In this document: piece by piece, positions 21,574 through 30,427 of the stretch
Numbering within the stretch: position 1 is the first letter of the stretch
How the letters are laid out: each line of letters begins with the position of its first letter
Assembly (NCBI RefSeq): GCF_001499995.1
Contig: NZ_LQIU01000010.1
Span: forward strand, 38,410 to 102,409
From: Mycobacterium sp. IS-1496
GTDB lineage: Bacteria > Actinomycetota > Actinomycetes > Mycobacteriales > Mycobacteriaceae
Length of the DNA: 64,000 nt
Direction: 5' to 3'
The notes under the pieces: model-generated
The model's database searches: none
Seen by the model: the letters and a program-made list of their open reading frames with translations, nothing else
What the model was told of the DNA's origin: nothing
Translations under genes and position numbers: made by a program

Positions 21574-22354
21574 CGGCGACCACATCCCCCGCGAAGGAGT
21601 ACGGCGGCCACGGTCCGGTGATCTCCAGTTCGATGCCGGCGGTGGATTGCTCGAGTTCGTCGACCAGCGAACGGAATTCGCCGGCCCGGTCGTCGTCGAC
21701 CAGGTAGGTGCCGTTGAGCACCGTCCAGCCGGCCCGTCCGGAGAGGCTGTTGTCCGCCACCGGTTTCCGTTTGCCGTCGGTCGCGAACCGCAGCAGGGCG
21801 GCGTGGATCCGGTCGGCCGCGGCCGCCGCCGTCCCGTGCGCGAGCTCCTGATGTTCGAGTGCGCGTTTGCGGCGCATCAGGTAGGCCGCACCCGATCGCC
21901 GCGCACCCGACTCGGGCTGCGGATCCTCCTGGGCGACCAGCGCTTTGGCATCGGCGTGCGCGCGGACGCCGAGCTCTATCCGGCCGGTGACCCGGGACAG
22001 CGCCGCGTGGAACTCAGGGCGTCGGCTCTCGAGCAGCGCCCGCACCCGGTCGTCGCCGAGATAGACCGTGGTCATCCGGACGGGGATGACGGGTCCGGAC
22101 CGGGCGATGGCCGACACCACGGCATCGTGGGCGCGCGCCTTGGCGCCCAGCCAGTCCAGATCCTCCAGGTTCCTGCGCAGCGCATCCTGGCCGAACTCGC
22201 CCAGCGCGACGGTGCCGACGGCGGCGGCGAGGTCGCCGGCGGCCACCACCCGAACGGGTTCGTCGGCCACGCCGCGCAGGCCGGCGATGCGCTCGCCGGC
22301 CTGATCGCCGGCGACGATCGCGTAGACCCATACGCCGGTGCCCTCAGAAGTCAT
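21566..22354 (-). CDS. gvpL: Gas vesicle protein GvpL/GvpF
   Basis: A 262-residue member of the GvpL/F family. It starts with the typical GVWVYAIVAGD strand, has the conserved PVIPVRMTTVY segment in the middle and ends with ELEITGPWPPYSFAGD. These proteins bind GvpA-like subunits and are needed during assembly. It is the second GvpL/F paralogue here (see the one at 23317-24084). It overlaps gvpJ by 11 nt. Confidence 0.9.
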   Translation of the reverse strand: MTSEGTGVWVYAIVAGDQAGERIAGLRGVADEPVRVVAAGDLAAAVGTVALGEFGQDALRRNLEDLDWLGAKARAHDAVVSAIARSGPVIPVRMTTVYLGDDRVRALLESRRPEFHAALSRVTGRIELGVRAHADAKALVAQEDPQPESGARRSGAAYLMRRKRALEHQELAHGTAAAAADRIHAALLRFATDGKRKPVADNSLSGRAGWTVLNGTYLVDDDRAGEFRSLVDELEQSTAGIELEITGPWPPYSFAGDVVADD

Positions 22355-22724
22355 CCTCGAGCTCCGTGTACTGGGCCTCGACCACTTTGCGCTCGCCGTT
22401 GCCGGTCTCGAGCGCTTCGATCCGGGCGCGCAGGCGGTCGTTCTCGAGTTCCAGGTTCGATGCCTTACTGGACAGCCACGGATCGTTCACCCACCAGTCG
22501 ATGCCGACCTCCCGCGCGGTGTCCAGAGACGCGATCACCAGCCGCAGCTTGATGGTCAGCAGTTCGATGTCGAGCAGGTTGACCCGGATGTCCCCGGCGA
22601 TGACGATGCCCTTGTCGAGCACCCGTTCCAGGATGTCGCCGAGGTTGGTCGACTGCGGGCTGCTCATGGGGGATCCGTAGCCGCGTGGTGCCGGCGAATA
22701 ACCGTCGTCGCCCGCAAGCGTCAC
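22344..22724 (-). CDS. gvpJ: GvpJ-like GvpA-family protein with coiled-coil tail
   Basis: A 126-residue protein. The GvpA-type core is at about residues 27-75 (NLGDILERVLDKGIVIAGDIRVNLLDIELLTIKLRLVIASLD, quoted in part), followed by a leucine-rich coiled coil (NLELENDRLRARIEALE) and an acidic end. The extra helix separates it from the main GvpA and fits GvpJ. The GTG at 22724 overlaps the gvpO stop by 1 nt. An ATG 19 codons in is an alternative start. Confidence 0.85.
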   Translation of the reverse strand: MTLAGDDGYSPAPRGYGSPMSSPQSTNLGDILERVLDKGIVIAGDIRVNLLDIELLTIKLRLVIASLDTAREVGIDWWVNDPWLSSKASNLELENDRLRARIEALETGNGERKVVEAQYTELEDDF

Positions 22725-23062
22725 TAGCCACCACCCCCATTGCCGTTACCGGTCTGCCCGCGCATGTACCTGCGGGTCCGCCGGTAGGTGAGCAGTTCTC
22801 CGTCGACGTCGAGTTCCACCTCGTAGAGCGCGAGGATGTCCGACGACGACGGGATCCGGCGGTCCTCCACCACCTCCACTTCGACCAACCAGCCGCCGCC
22901 GCGGGTCGGCGCCACCGAGGTGGTCTGCACCGATTCGCGACCGGTCATGCCCGTGATGTGTTCCCGGGCGAGATCGACCGCTTCCCGCGCCATCAGGGGC
23001 GGGAGTTCGGGCTCGCCGTCGTCACCGGGCCGTGCGCGCGAGCGTTCTGCCATGTGCCTCAC
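22724..23062 (-). CDS. gvpO: Gas vesicle protein GvpO
   Basis: A 112-residue GvpO. It has a helical start (AREAVDLAREHITGMTG) and a beta-rich core typical of the family: GGGWLVEVEVVEDRRIPSSSDILALYEVELDVDGELLTYRR (quoted in part). It ends with a Gly/Asn-rich tail. GvpO is required for gas vesicles in haloarchaea and conserved in actinobacteria. The GTG at 23062 overlaps the gvpG stop. An ATG three codons later could also serve. Confidence 0.88.
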   Translation of the reverse strand: MRHMAERSRARPGDDGEPELPPLMAREAVDLAREHITGMTGRESVQTTSVAPTRGGGWLVEVEVVEDRRIPSSSDILALYEVELDVDGELLTYRRTRRYMRGQTGNGNGGGG

Positions 23063-23316
23063 CCACTCTCAGGCGGCGGTTCGGGCGACGCCGGGGTCAC
23101 CCGAGCTTTCAGGATCTCCTGCTGTGCCGCCTTCTCTTCCTCGGCGGAGATCTCCCCACTCTCGCGGGCCTCCGCGAGAGCCTCCAGCTGCCTGCGCGTC
23201 CGCGCCGGGTCGTTCATCTCCTGCTCGACCTGCCGCTGGATGACCTCCGCCAGGGAGATCACCCCGCGGACCGGAAGCAGCGGGGCCAGAAAGATCGCGG
23301 AGAACAGACCCATCAC
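23059..23316 (-). CDS. gvpG: Gas vesicle protein GvpG
   Basis: An 85-residue protein that starts GLFSAIFLAPLLPVRGVISLAEVIQ and continues as a long charged helix (QVEQEMNDPARTRRQLEALAEARES). This is the GvpG pattern. In other systems it binds GvpF/L complexes as an assembly factor. It directly abuts gvpF. Confidence 0.88.
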   Translation of the reverse strand: MMGLFSAIFLAPLLPVRGVISLAEVIQRQVEQEMNDPARTRRQLEALAEARESGEISAEEEKAAQQEILKARVTPASPEPPPESG

Positions 23317-24084
23317 TCATCCCGCCGGGTTGGCGGTCACGACGAAGTCGTACGCCGCCATCGGTCCGAGAAGCCGCAACTCGACCCGTCCCTGGGCGTT
23401 CTCGGCGAGTTTGTCCACGGCGGCCTCCAGTTCTTCTTCCCGCGCCACCTCCATGAGCACCGCGACGTTCACCGCATCCCACTCGTGGGTCGGCTCGCGC
23501 ACGTTGACCGACCGGGCGACGGTGTTGAGCGCGTCGACCGCCGTGGCGGTGTCCGCCTGCCGTTTCGCCTCGATCGTGTTCGCGATCAGCTCGCCGAGCG
23601 CCATCCGCGAGTCACGGGACGCCTCTTCGGGTTTGGCTCTGATGTCGTCGCGGAGCATGCGAGCCTGTTCACTCTCCTCGAGGAGGTCACGCAGGAACGT
23701 CTGCTCGTCGTACCGGCCCTTGACCATGTACTGGGCGTGCCCTTCGAGTTTGGTGAGGGTCTCGTGGAATTCGTCGTGGTGGGCGCGCAACAGCTCCTCG
23801 GCGACCGCGGCGGCGTCGGTCATCACCGCCCCGAAGCGCAACGGGAGCACCGGCGCGACGGCCGCCGCCCCGTCCAGGAGGTGGGCGTGTGCCTGCAGGT
23901 CGTCGGGTGTGCCCAGAGCGTGGTCGGTCGGCACCTCGCTCACCAGCGCGGCGATCTTGCCCTCCCGTACCGTCGAGACCTTGCCCGGTGGGTCGCCGAC
24001 GCCCTCGGCGTCGTCTTCGACCTGCACGTCGGCGGGAACGATGCCGTATATGTACACCGCGTTCTCCAAATCCTCAGCGGTCAT
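23317..24084 (-). CDS. gvpF: Gas vesicle protein GvpF
   Basis: A 255-residue GvpF/L family protein. It starts [12 protein letters not shown], has [12 protein letters not shown] at the conserved central position and ends [16 protein letters not shown]. GvpF binds monomeric GvpA and is thought to start shell growth. It directly follows gvpA with an ATGA overlap, the standard A-F-G order. Confidence 0.92.
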   Translation of the reverse strand: MTAEDLENAVYIYGIVPADVQVEDDAEGVGDPPGKVSTVREGKIAALVSEVPTDHALGTPDDLQAHAHLLDGAAAVAPVLPLRFGAVMTDAAAVAEELLRAHHDEFHETLTKLEGHAQYMVKGRYDEQTFLRDLLEESEQARMLRDDIRAKPEEASRDSRMALGELIANTIEAKRQADTATAVDALNTVARSVNVREPTHEWDAVNVAVLMEVAREEELEAAVDKLAENAQGRVELRLLGPMAAYDFVVTANPAG

Positions 24085-24494
24085 CGGTCTTCTCTTCGGC
24101 TCCGAACTCTGGTGGCTTTCCGCGGCTGCTGGTTCTGGTTGAGGAGGTCGCCGAGCTTCTCCCCCGCCGCGTCCAGGACACCCTGGGTCTTGCCCTTCGC
24201 CACACCACTGGTGGCGCCCTCCGCCACGTCTCCGACCAAACCGCCGAGGTCGGACTTCGGGTCTTCGTTGGCGATGTCGAGGCGGTTGACCGCATCCGCG
24301 AAGCGCAGATACGTGTCGACGCTGGCGACCACCACACGGGCGTCGATCGTGAGGATCTCGATTCCGACCACCGACACGCGGACGTACGCGTCGAGCACGA
24401 GTCCCTTGTCGAGGATCGTGTCGATCACGTCGGCCAGGCCGCTGGAATCCGAACCCCCGCCTGCGGCGCCTGCGGGTTGGATCGCTGTGGTCAT
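24081..24494 (-). CDS. gvpA: Gas vesicle structural protein GvpA with long C-terminal tail
   Basis: The main rib protein candidate. Residues 19-75 give the GvpA fold: [20 protein letters not shown], then [20 protein letters not shown] and a closing helix. The whole protein is 137 residues against about 70 in classical GvpA. The extra about 60 residues are Gly/Asp-rich and end in a basic [10 protein letters not shown] stretch. Such tails also occur in other actinobacterial clusters. Only one full GvpA candidate is present, so it must build the shell if vesicles form at all. Confidence 0.9.
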   Translation of the reverse strand: MTTAIQPAGAAGGGSDSSGLADVIDTILDKGLVLDAYVRVSVVGIEILTIDARVVVASVDTYLRFADAVNRLDIANEDPKSDLGGLVGDVAEGATSGVAKGKTQGVLDAAGEKLGDLLNQNQQPRKATRVRSRREDR

Positions 24495-25495
24495 GCTCGG
24501 CTCCTTTGTGGTTTTGCGGCTCGCCGTGCCGGCGATCCGCCGTTGCTCGCGTCCCGTTTCCGGCTCACGGTCCGCCGTCGCTTGGGTGGCGGACTCTCCT
24601 CGTTATCGGGTTCCGGGTTCACGGCTGCCGGGCTCTCGCTTTCCCGCTCCTCCGGTTCCCTGGCCCCGTCGGAGACGACCTCCCCGTCGCGGATCTCGCC
24701 CGTCCAGCCGTCGATGTCCTCCGCGTTGAGCACCGCATATGCCATCACGTGACGCTGGAAGTGCTTCAGCTCCAGACGGACTCGTCGGCCTTGGGCCCGC
24801 CACAGATTGCCGGTGCGCTCGAAGAGGCCCTGTGGGTGGTATTCCAGGACGACGATCACGCGCGTCAATCTCGGCGCCAGTTCGTGGAAGGTGATGGCGC
24901 CGTCGACATACCCCTTGTCGCCCTTCGAACGCCAGACGATCCGCTCGTTGGGCACCTGCTCGGTGATGGTCGACTCCCAACTGCGGTGGGAGAGGAAGAT
25001 CTGCGCCTTCCAGGTCAGCTTCTCGTCGGAGACCTGCTCGACCTGTTCGACCTTCTTCATGAACTTCGGGAAATCGGCGAACTGCGTCCACTGGCGGTAG
25101 GCGAGTTCCACCGGCACTCCGACGTCGATCTGCTCGACGATGTTGGTGACCTTGAGCCCCTTACCGCCGCCCTTGCTCTTGCCGGTGATGGCTCCGGTGA
25201 CGTTCTGCACCGTCTCCTTCACCTTCTCCTTCGCACCGGAGAGGCCGCCGGCCACTGCCGCTTTCACGGGCGAGTCACCCGACAGCAGCTTGTCGGTGCC
25301 GGTCGCGGCCGCGATGAGACCGCTTCCGCCGCCGTTCTGCGCATAGTCGGTCAGCCGCTGTGTCGTGCCGCTCATGCGATTCGACGCGGAGGTGACCGCA
25401 CGCTGGGCGAACGTGCCGGCCAGGGTCTGCAACGACTCCTGCAACGGGCTCGCGCCCTTGGGCGCGCCGTCTTGTTTCTGCGCCATGGTTCTCAC
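24491..25495 (-). CDS. SRPBCC-domain protein of the gas vesicle cluster (GvpZ-like)
   Basis: A 334-residue protein with three parts: a helical, glycine-rich N-terminal region (to about 110), an SRPBCC/polyketide-cyclase-like domain (about 115-255, with [20 protein letters not shown] and [14 protein letters not shown]), and a charged tail that ends in basic KPQRSRA. Streptomyces gas vesicle clusters carry a similar SRPBCC gene called gvpZ. The role is unknown; binding of a lipid or small ligand is typical for the fold. The GTG start overlaps the upstream stop. An ATG three codons later is possible. Confidence 0.8.
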   Translation of the reverse strand: MRTMAQKQDGAPKGASPLQESLQTLAGTFAQRAVTSASNRMSGTTQRLTDYAQNGGGSGLIAAATGTDKLLSGDSPVKAAVAGGLSGAKEKVKETVQNVTGAITGKSKGGGKGLKVTNIVEQIDVGVPVELAYRQWTQFADFPKFMKKVEQVEQVSDEKLTWKAQIFLSHRSWESTITEQVPNERIVWRSKGDKGYVDGAITFHELAPRLTRVIVVLEYHPQGLFERTGNLWRAQGRRVRLELKHFQRHVMAYAVLNAEDIDGWTGEIRDGEVVSDGAREPEERESESPAAVNPEPDNEESPPPKRRRTVSRKRDASNGGSPARRAAKPQRSRA

Positions 25496-26250
25496 CGTCC
25501 TCGCCGTACAGGTGCCCGCCTGGTGGACGAACGCCCGTGCCGCGCCGCCGATGTCGCCGGCTCGTCGGCGGCGGTGGCCCGGGAGGACCGACGCATCGCG
25601 GTCTTCGCCGCGGTGGGTTGACGGGTGACACGACGCCGTCTCGGCGCCGGTTCCGGTTCCGGTTCCTCGTCGAGCTCCTCGTCCAGGTCGGTGTCCTCCT
25701 CGTCCAGATCCGTGTCGTCGAGGTCCTCCTCGTCGGCGTCGTCGTCGACAAGCAGTGCCTCGTCGTCGGACTCGTCCTCGATGTCCTCGTCGTCGTAGTC
25801 CTCGGGTTCCGGCTCTTTCGCCGCCTTGCGACGGCGCCTCAACCCGGCCGCCGGTGCGAGCTGGTCGCCCACACCGGTCACGGTGTCCCCGACGGTCCCT
25901 CCGACGTCCCCGACGGTTCCTCCGACGTCGTCGAGCACCTCGTCGGTGTCGACGGCCGACGTGACGTCTTGAAGACGGTCGTTGAGCGCGTTGACCCGAT
26001 TGGTCGCGGCGGCGAGCGCGGCCGCCCTGGCTGCGCCGAGGAGCTCACCGCGAAGCTGCTCGCTCAGCTGGGTCACGTCCGCGGACGCCCCCAGCGATTT
26101 CAGACCCTGTGCGGCGAGTTCTGTTGGCCCGGAGGGGAACTTTCCGGTGAGCCCGGCGCCTGCGAGCATCAGCGCCAACCGCATCTTGCGGGTTCTGCCC
26201 AGGAAATATCCCGCGCCGACCGCCAGTGCCACTTTCGCTCCGTTGGCCAT
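25492..26250 (-). CDS. Charge-segregated first protein of the gas vesicle cluster (GvpY-like)
   Basis: A 252-residue protein. It has a short hydrophobic start (VALAVGAGYFLG), a helical region to about residue 110, repeated VGGTVGD, then a strongly acidic block of about 60 residues rich in Asp and Glu (EDIEDESDDEALLVDDDADE), and a strongly basic Arg/Ala/Ser tail resembling histone-like termini. Streptomyces clusters have a comparable acidic protein (gvpY) next to the SRPBCC gene. It is the first gene of the ten-gene operon. Function is unknown. Confidence 0.75.
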   Translation of the reverse strand: MANGAKVALAVGAGYFLGRTRKMRLALMLAGAGLTGKFPSGPTELAAQGLKSLGASADVTQLSEQLRGELLGAARAAALAAATNRVNALNDRLQDVTSAVDTDEVLDDVGGTVGDVGGTVGDTVTGVGDQLAPAAGLRRRRKAAKEPEPEDYDDEDIEDESDDEALLVDDDADEEDLDDTDLDEEDTDLDEELDEEPEPEPAPRRRRVTRQPTAAKTAMRRSSRATAADEPATSAARHGRSSTRRAPVRRGR

Positions 26251-26333
26251 GATGTCCTCTCCTCGCTCCCGACGGGTCGGTCATTCGGCCGCTCCACATC
26301 TGACGTTTCGGTATTCAACCGGTAGATATCAAG

Positions 26334-26359
26334 CTACCCCGATCTGTGCGCCTCGAATC
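26334..26359 (-). promoter_or_regulatory. Possible SigF-type promoter of the gas vesicle operon
   Basis: On the minus strand GATT (26356-26359), 16 nt, then GGGTAG (26334-26339). The -10 is good and the -35 matches three of four bases of GTTT. It lies 84 nt before the first gene. If real, it would link gas vesicles to the same sigma factor as the nearby GlsB gene. Confidence 0.35.
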
Positions 26360-27164
26360 ATCGGAGAAGCCGTTCTCATGGAAATATCAACGCTTTGCTT
26401 TACGGATACAACCGCGTGCCTCACCACCGGGGCATCGGTCTCCGATCGGCGCCCGACGAACCATCGGCGGCAGAGATCGTGACAGCCCGGCGCCGCGAAG
26501 AGATCCCATAGAGATCCGGTTGACCTGCACAGATCACCGAAGTGTCCGTCCGTGGCGGTGCACTCCGCGGCCTCCGGGAACGGACATCGCAGGGCGCCCG
26601 ACCCGGGGAATCGCCCAGCCTACGCGGCCGTTGAGCGAATTTGCCAGAACATTCTTTCATGGATCGTTTTCCACGCCGTTTATGCTATTTGCTGTCGAAT
26701 TACACGATCTTGATCGCGAATCGGACGCGCCGCATTTGTCGGTGGACAAAGCAATGCATTTCCCCACCCGGACCATGCAATTCGAGGACACCGCCGCGAC
26801 GTCGGCGATTTCGCGGCGAGGAGTTAACGGTGTCGGGCTCGAGGATGCTCCCACCGGTGTGCGGCGATCCCGGTCCGCACCGCGAGGCCTTGCCCGCGTG
26901 GACATTTGACACCGACCCACCTCATGCGGTCGCACCGTCTCACATCCGGGCATCGAACAAAGCCCGGCTAGCCAGTTCGCCGGCGCGACACCTGCACCGA
27001 GTGCGCATGGACGAAGCCCCGCCCGCCCGCCATATCCGACGTGACGCCCGTCACATTCAGCGGCGAAATCCCGAGCCACCCCGAGCGCCTTTTCCGCGGG
27101 CCTTTGCCTGTGAATGCAGTCGCCGGGCACTTTTTGACGCCAGCGTCTATATAGGGTCGCGCGC
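26360..27164. other. Lower-GC stretch without a convincing gene
   Basis: About 800 bp between the gas vesicle operon and the MMPL gene. Open frames exist on both strands but have Arg/Pro/Ser-heavy compositions and no family resemblance. GC drops markedly around 26650-26780 (AT-rich runs such as TTTATGCTATTTGCTG). No tRNA or clear terminator is visible. It may hold regulatory sequence, an undetected small RNA or the remains of the insertion event. Confidence 0.5.
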
Positions 27165-29435
27165 TCACACAGGATCCGGGAGCCGGCTCTCACTGAGCCC
27201 GATCCGGCGGTGCAGACGTACCAGGGGTTTCGGGGCCCACCAGTTCCACCGCCCGAGCACCCGCATGAACGCCGGCACCAGCACCATCCGCACGAGCGTC
27301 GCGTCGGCCAGCACTGCGAGGCTCAGCCCCAGGCCGAACATCCGCATGAACGACACGTTCGCGGCGATGAGCGCCGCGAAGCTGATCGACATCACGAGTG
27401 CGGCCGCAGTGACCACGCGTCCGGTCCGCGCCAACCCGAGCGCGACACTCTCGGTCACATCGGCCGCGGTGCGTGCCGAGGCCAGCCAGAACTCCCGGAT
27501 CCGCGACATCAGGAACACCTCGTAGTCCATCGACAACCCGAATGCGATGCAGAACAGCAGCACCGGGATGTTGGCCACCAGTGTCCCGGTGGTTGTGGTG
27601 CCCAACCCGCCGAGGTGTCCGTCTTGGAAGATCCAGACCATGGCGCCGAACGCCGCGCTCAGCGAGAGCACGTTGAGCGCCAATGCCTTCAGCGGCAGCA
27701 CCACGCTCGCGGTCAGCATGAAGAGAAGGCAGAACGTCGAGACCGCGATGAGCCCGAGCACCAGCGGAAGGCGTGAGGTGATCGCGGCGACGCTGTCGCG
27801 GTTGCTCGGAGCCACACCGGCCAGTTCGACCGGGCGCCCAGCTGGTCCGGCGATGTGATGCAATCGGTCGAGTTGTGCGTGCGACCGATCCGAGAACAGC
27901 GGCGCGTCGGTGGAGACGGTGAGGAACGCGCTGCCGTCGCGCACCCCGGTCGCCGCCGCCGGCGGTCCGACCCGCCGCCCGGCGACGTAGGTGCCCGTCG
28001 GCGCCGACACCGACGCCACGTCCTCGACGTGTGACAGGTCGGCGGCGTAGCTGCTCAGCGCGGATTCGGTCACCTCGCGCGCGTCGGGGATCACCACGGT
28101 GACCGCCGTCGCCGGATCGGCGGCGAACTCCGTGCGCAGCTGGTCACCGACCTCGTGAGCGGACGCCGACTGCGGCAGCACACGATCGTCGGGCAGCCCC
28201 CACCGCACCCCGAGGAACGGCAGACCGAGCACGGCCAGCACCGCGATGCCGGCCAAGCCGATCGGCACCGCCCGATGCATGACGAAAGTCGTGCTGCGGT
28301 ACCAGAACTGGCGCTGCACGGGTTGGGGGGCGGGTTCGGGGCGACGCAGCAGGCGCCGACCGAGCCGCCGGACGTCCAACGCATCGATCCGGTCGCCGAG
28401 CACGGCGATCGCGGCCGGGGTGAGCGCGAGGGCGGCCACGGCCGCGAACACCACCGTCGCCACCCCGGCGTACGCGAACGACTTGAGGAAGTACATCGGG
28501 AACAGCACCATCGTGAGCATCGGCAGCGCCACCGTCGTCGCGGAGAACACCACCGTCCGGCCGGCGCTGACCATCATCCGGGTCAGTGCGGTGTCGCGAT
28601 CGTGGCCGGCGGCCAGTTCGTCGCGATAGCGGCTGACCATCAGCAGGGTGTAGTCGATGGCGAGCGCCAGGCCCATCGCCATGCAGAGGTTCAAGGCGAA
28701 GATCGACACGTCGGTGACGAACGTGATGACGTGCAGCACGGCGAGCGAGCCGACGATGGCGATCAGCCCCACGGCCACCGGAACCGCCGCGGCCAGCAGC
28801 CCGCCGAACACCCAGACCAGGACGAGGAAGCTGAAGGGGATCGCGATCGACTCCATCAGCAACAGGTCTCGCTCGGTCTGGGCGGTGATCTGGCTGTCGA
28901 CCATCGCCACGCCCCCGGCCCGCACCGTCACCCCGTCATGCGTGCTGCGGTCGCCGCCGACGGTCTCCACCAGTTCCTCGGCGTTACGGGCGGCCTCGTC
29001 CCCACCGGTGACGCCGGCGACCACCAGCCCGGTGTCGCCGTCCTCGCTGAGCAGCCTCTCGGCGGCGGGACCGGTCTCGGTCCAGGCCGACGTCACCGAC
29101 ACGACGTGCGGTGAGCGGCGCAGGGTGTCGACGATGTCGGTGCCGACGGCACGGGCCGGATCAGTGGTCGCTCCCCGCGGTGAGGCGACGGTGATGAGCA
29201 ACTGGGTGTCACCCTGATCGAACCGTTGGGCGAGTAGCGCTGCGGCGCGGGAGGATTCGGCGGCGGGATCCTCGAAGCCACCGGCCGACAGTTTTCCGGC
29301 GACCGGGATGCCGAACACCGCGGCGGCCACCGCGGCCAGAATCGCGGCCGCGATGATTCGCCGCGGCGCGGCGATGGAGACGGCCGCGATGCGGGCCAGT
29401 ACGCCTCGCGGGGGCACGGCGATATCGTCCCTCAT
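27165..29435 (-). CDS. MMPL/RND family transporter
   Basis: A 756-residue RND-type exporter with the MMPL arrangement: a first TM helix, a large periplasmic loop (about 45-185), six TM helices, a second loop (about 415-540) and six more TM helices. It includes the proton-relay style segment CMAMGLALAIDYTLLMVSRYRDE and the equivalent FGLSMDYEVFLMSRIREFW. Members export lipids, siderophores or drugs. No lipid synthase or MmpS partner is adjacent, so the substrate is open. Confidence 0.9.
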   Translation of the reverse strand: MRDDIAVPPRGVLARIAAVSIAAPRRIIAAAILAAVAAAVFGIPVAGKLSAGGFEDPAAESSRAAALLAQRFDQGDTQLLITVASPRGATTDPARAVGTDIVDTLRRSPHVVSVTSAWTETGPAAERLLSEDGDTGLVVAGVTGGDEAARNAEELVETVGGDRSTHDGVTVRAGGVAMVDSQITAQTERDLLLMESIAIPFSFLVLVWVFGGLLAAAVPVAVGLIAIVGSLAVLHVITFVTDVSIFALNLCMAMGLALAIDYTLLMVSRYRDELAAGHDRDTALTRMMVSAGRTVVFSATTVALPMLTMVLFPMYFLKSFAYAGVATVVFAAVAALALTPAAIAVLGDRIDALDVRRLGRRLLRRPEPAPQPVQRQFWYRSTTFVMHRAVPIGLAGIAVLAVLGLPFLGVRWGLPDDRVLPQSASAHEVGDQLRTEFAADPATAVTVVIPDAREVTESALSSYAADLSHVEDVASVSAPTGTYVAGRRVGPPAAATGVRDGSAFLTVSTDAPLFSDRSHAQLDRLHHIAGPAGRPVELAGVAPSNRDSVAAITSRLPLVLGLIAVSTFCLLFMLTASVVLPLKALALNVLSLSAAFGAMVWIFQDGHLGGLGTTTTGTLVANIPVLLFCIAFGLSMDYEVFLMSRIREFWLASARTAADVTESVALGLARTGRVVTAAALVMSISFAALIAANVSFMRMFGLGLSLAVLADATLVRMVLVPAFMRVLGRWNWWAPKPLVRLHRRIGLSESRLPDPV

Positions 29436-29515
29436 CAGAAGGGCGTGCGCGGGCCTACCGTCGCTTCCGTCTGCGTGTTCCCGTATCCCAGCGCCGCGTT
29501 CTCTGCGCAGGAGCC

Positions 29516-29985
29516 TTACAGCGACGGCAGCAGCGCGTCGAGACGTTCGTAGCCCTCCGTCATACCGCGTTCCATGCCCGAGGACAGCAGTGCGTCGCGG
29601 GCCTCGGTGTTCGGCAGATCGACCTGCCCCGCAGCCTGCTGCGGCCGTCCCCGAGATCCTCGAACCAGAGGAACTCGATGTTGACCATGTCGGGCGCGCC
29701 CTCGAACTCGAAGGTCTGGATCACCAGATCCTCGCGCACGGTGTGGAAGACACCGTTGAACGCATAGGTGCCGTTCTCATCAGAATGCAGGTAGCGATAG
29801 CCGCCGCCGGTGCGAAAATCCCAACGCTCGACGGACATCTCGAGGCCGTGCGGGCCGAGCCACTGCCGAACCAGATCAGGTTCGGCATGTGCGCGGAACA
29901 GTGCCGCGACGGGTGCGTCGAAGTCGCGGGTGTAGTCCATGGCCAGCGTGTCCACCGGCGCGACGAGATCGAGTGCCTTGGTCAT
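29516..29985 (-). pseudogene. SRPBCC (AHSA1-type) protein with a single frameshift
   Basis: The frame from the ATG at 29985 encodes an AHSA1-like SRPBCC domain (DYTRDFDAPVAALFRAHAEP, then GGGYRYLHSDENG) as far as FEDLGDGRSRLRG. The family C-terminus continues in another frame as VDLPNTEARDALLSSGMERG and ERLDALLPSL, ending at 29516. Adding one base to the four-C run at 29627-29630 restores a continuous protein of about 156 residues. This is either a real mutation or a homopolymer sequencing error. It overlaps arsR by 4 nt, a common regulator/SRPBCC pair. Confidence 0.82.
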
Positions 29986-30350
29986 GATCGTCCCTCCTCT
30001 GGAATTTCGGTTGTCTTCGCGGTCGTCTGAACCAACAGGGCGTCCAGCCGGCGGTAGCTGCGCTCGGCGTCGAGCCGGTAGCGGTCGATCCAGCCGGTGA
30101 GCCGTTCGAGGGCGGCGGCGTCCAGATGCACCGGGCGGCGCTGTGCGTCGCGGGTGCGGGTGACCAGCCCCGCCTGCTCGAGCACCCCTATGTGCCTGGA
30201 CACAGCCTGTTTGGTGATGTCGAACGGTGCGGCGAGCTCGTTGACGGTGGCGGGTCCTCGGGACAGCCGCGCCACGATCGCCCGCCGCACGGGGTCAGCG
30301 AGCGCCATGAACGCCCGGTCCAACTGCTCGTCGCTCGCACCACCCGCCAT
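29982..30350 (-). CDS. ArsR-family transcriptional regulator
   Basis: A 122-residue winged-helix protein: LDRAFMALADPVRRAIVARLSRGPATVNELAAPFDITKQAVSRHIGVLEQAGLV (quoted in part), the non-metal ArsR subgroup that usually precedes an SRPBCC gene. No CxC metal site is present. The ATG at 30350 follows AAGGA; a longer reading from 30419 would cross the operator. It probably autoregulates the two-gene operon. Confidence 0.87.
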   Translation of the reverse strand: MAGGASDEQLDRAFMALADPVRRAIVARLSRGPATVNELAAPFDITKQAVSRHIGVLEQAGLVTRTRDAQRRPVHLDAAALERLTGWIDRYRLDAERSYRRLDALLVQTTAKTTEIPEEGRS

Positions 30351-30368
30351 TGGTAAACCATATCCTTG

Positions 30369-30386
30369 ATCAACTCTTTTGTTGAT
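30369..30386. promoter_or_regulatory. Inverted repeat, probable ArsR operator
   Basis: ATCAAC, 6 nt, GTTGAT: a perfect inverted repeat 19 nt before the arsR start and inside an AT-rich patch where a promoter would sit. Confidence 0.55.
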
Positions 30387-30427
30387 TACAACGGTAGGCG
30401 CGTGTGGTGCGGGTGTCAAGGGTTGGA

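Noticed and set aside
26346..26909. Possible 187-codon gene in the low-GC stretch
   Set aside because: Composition is Arg/Pro/Ser-heavy, there is no ribosome site or family resemblance, and codon use is unlike a mycobacterial gene.
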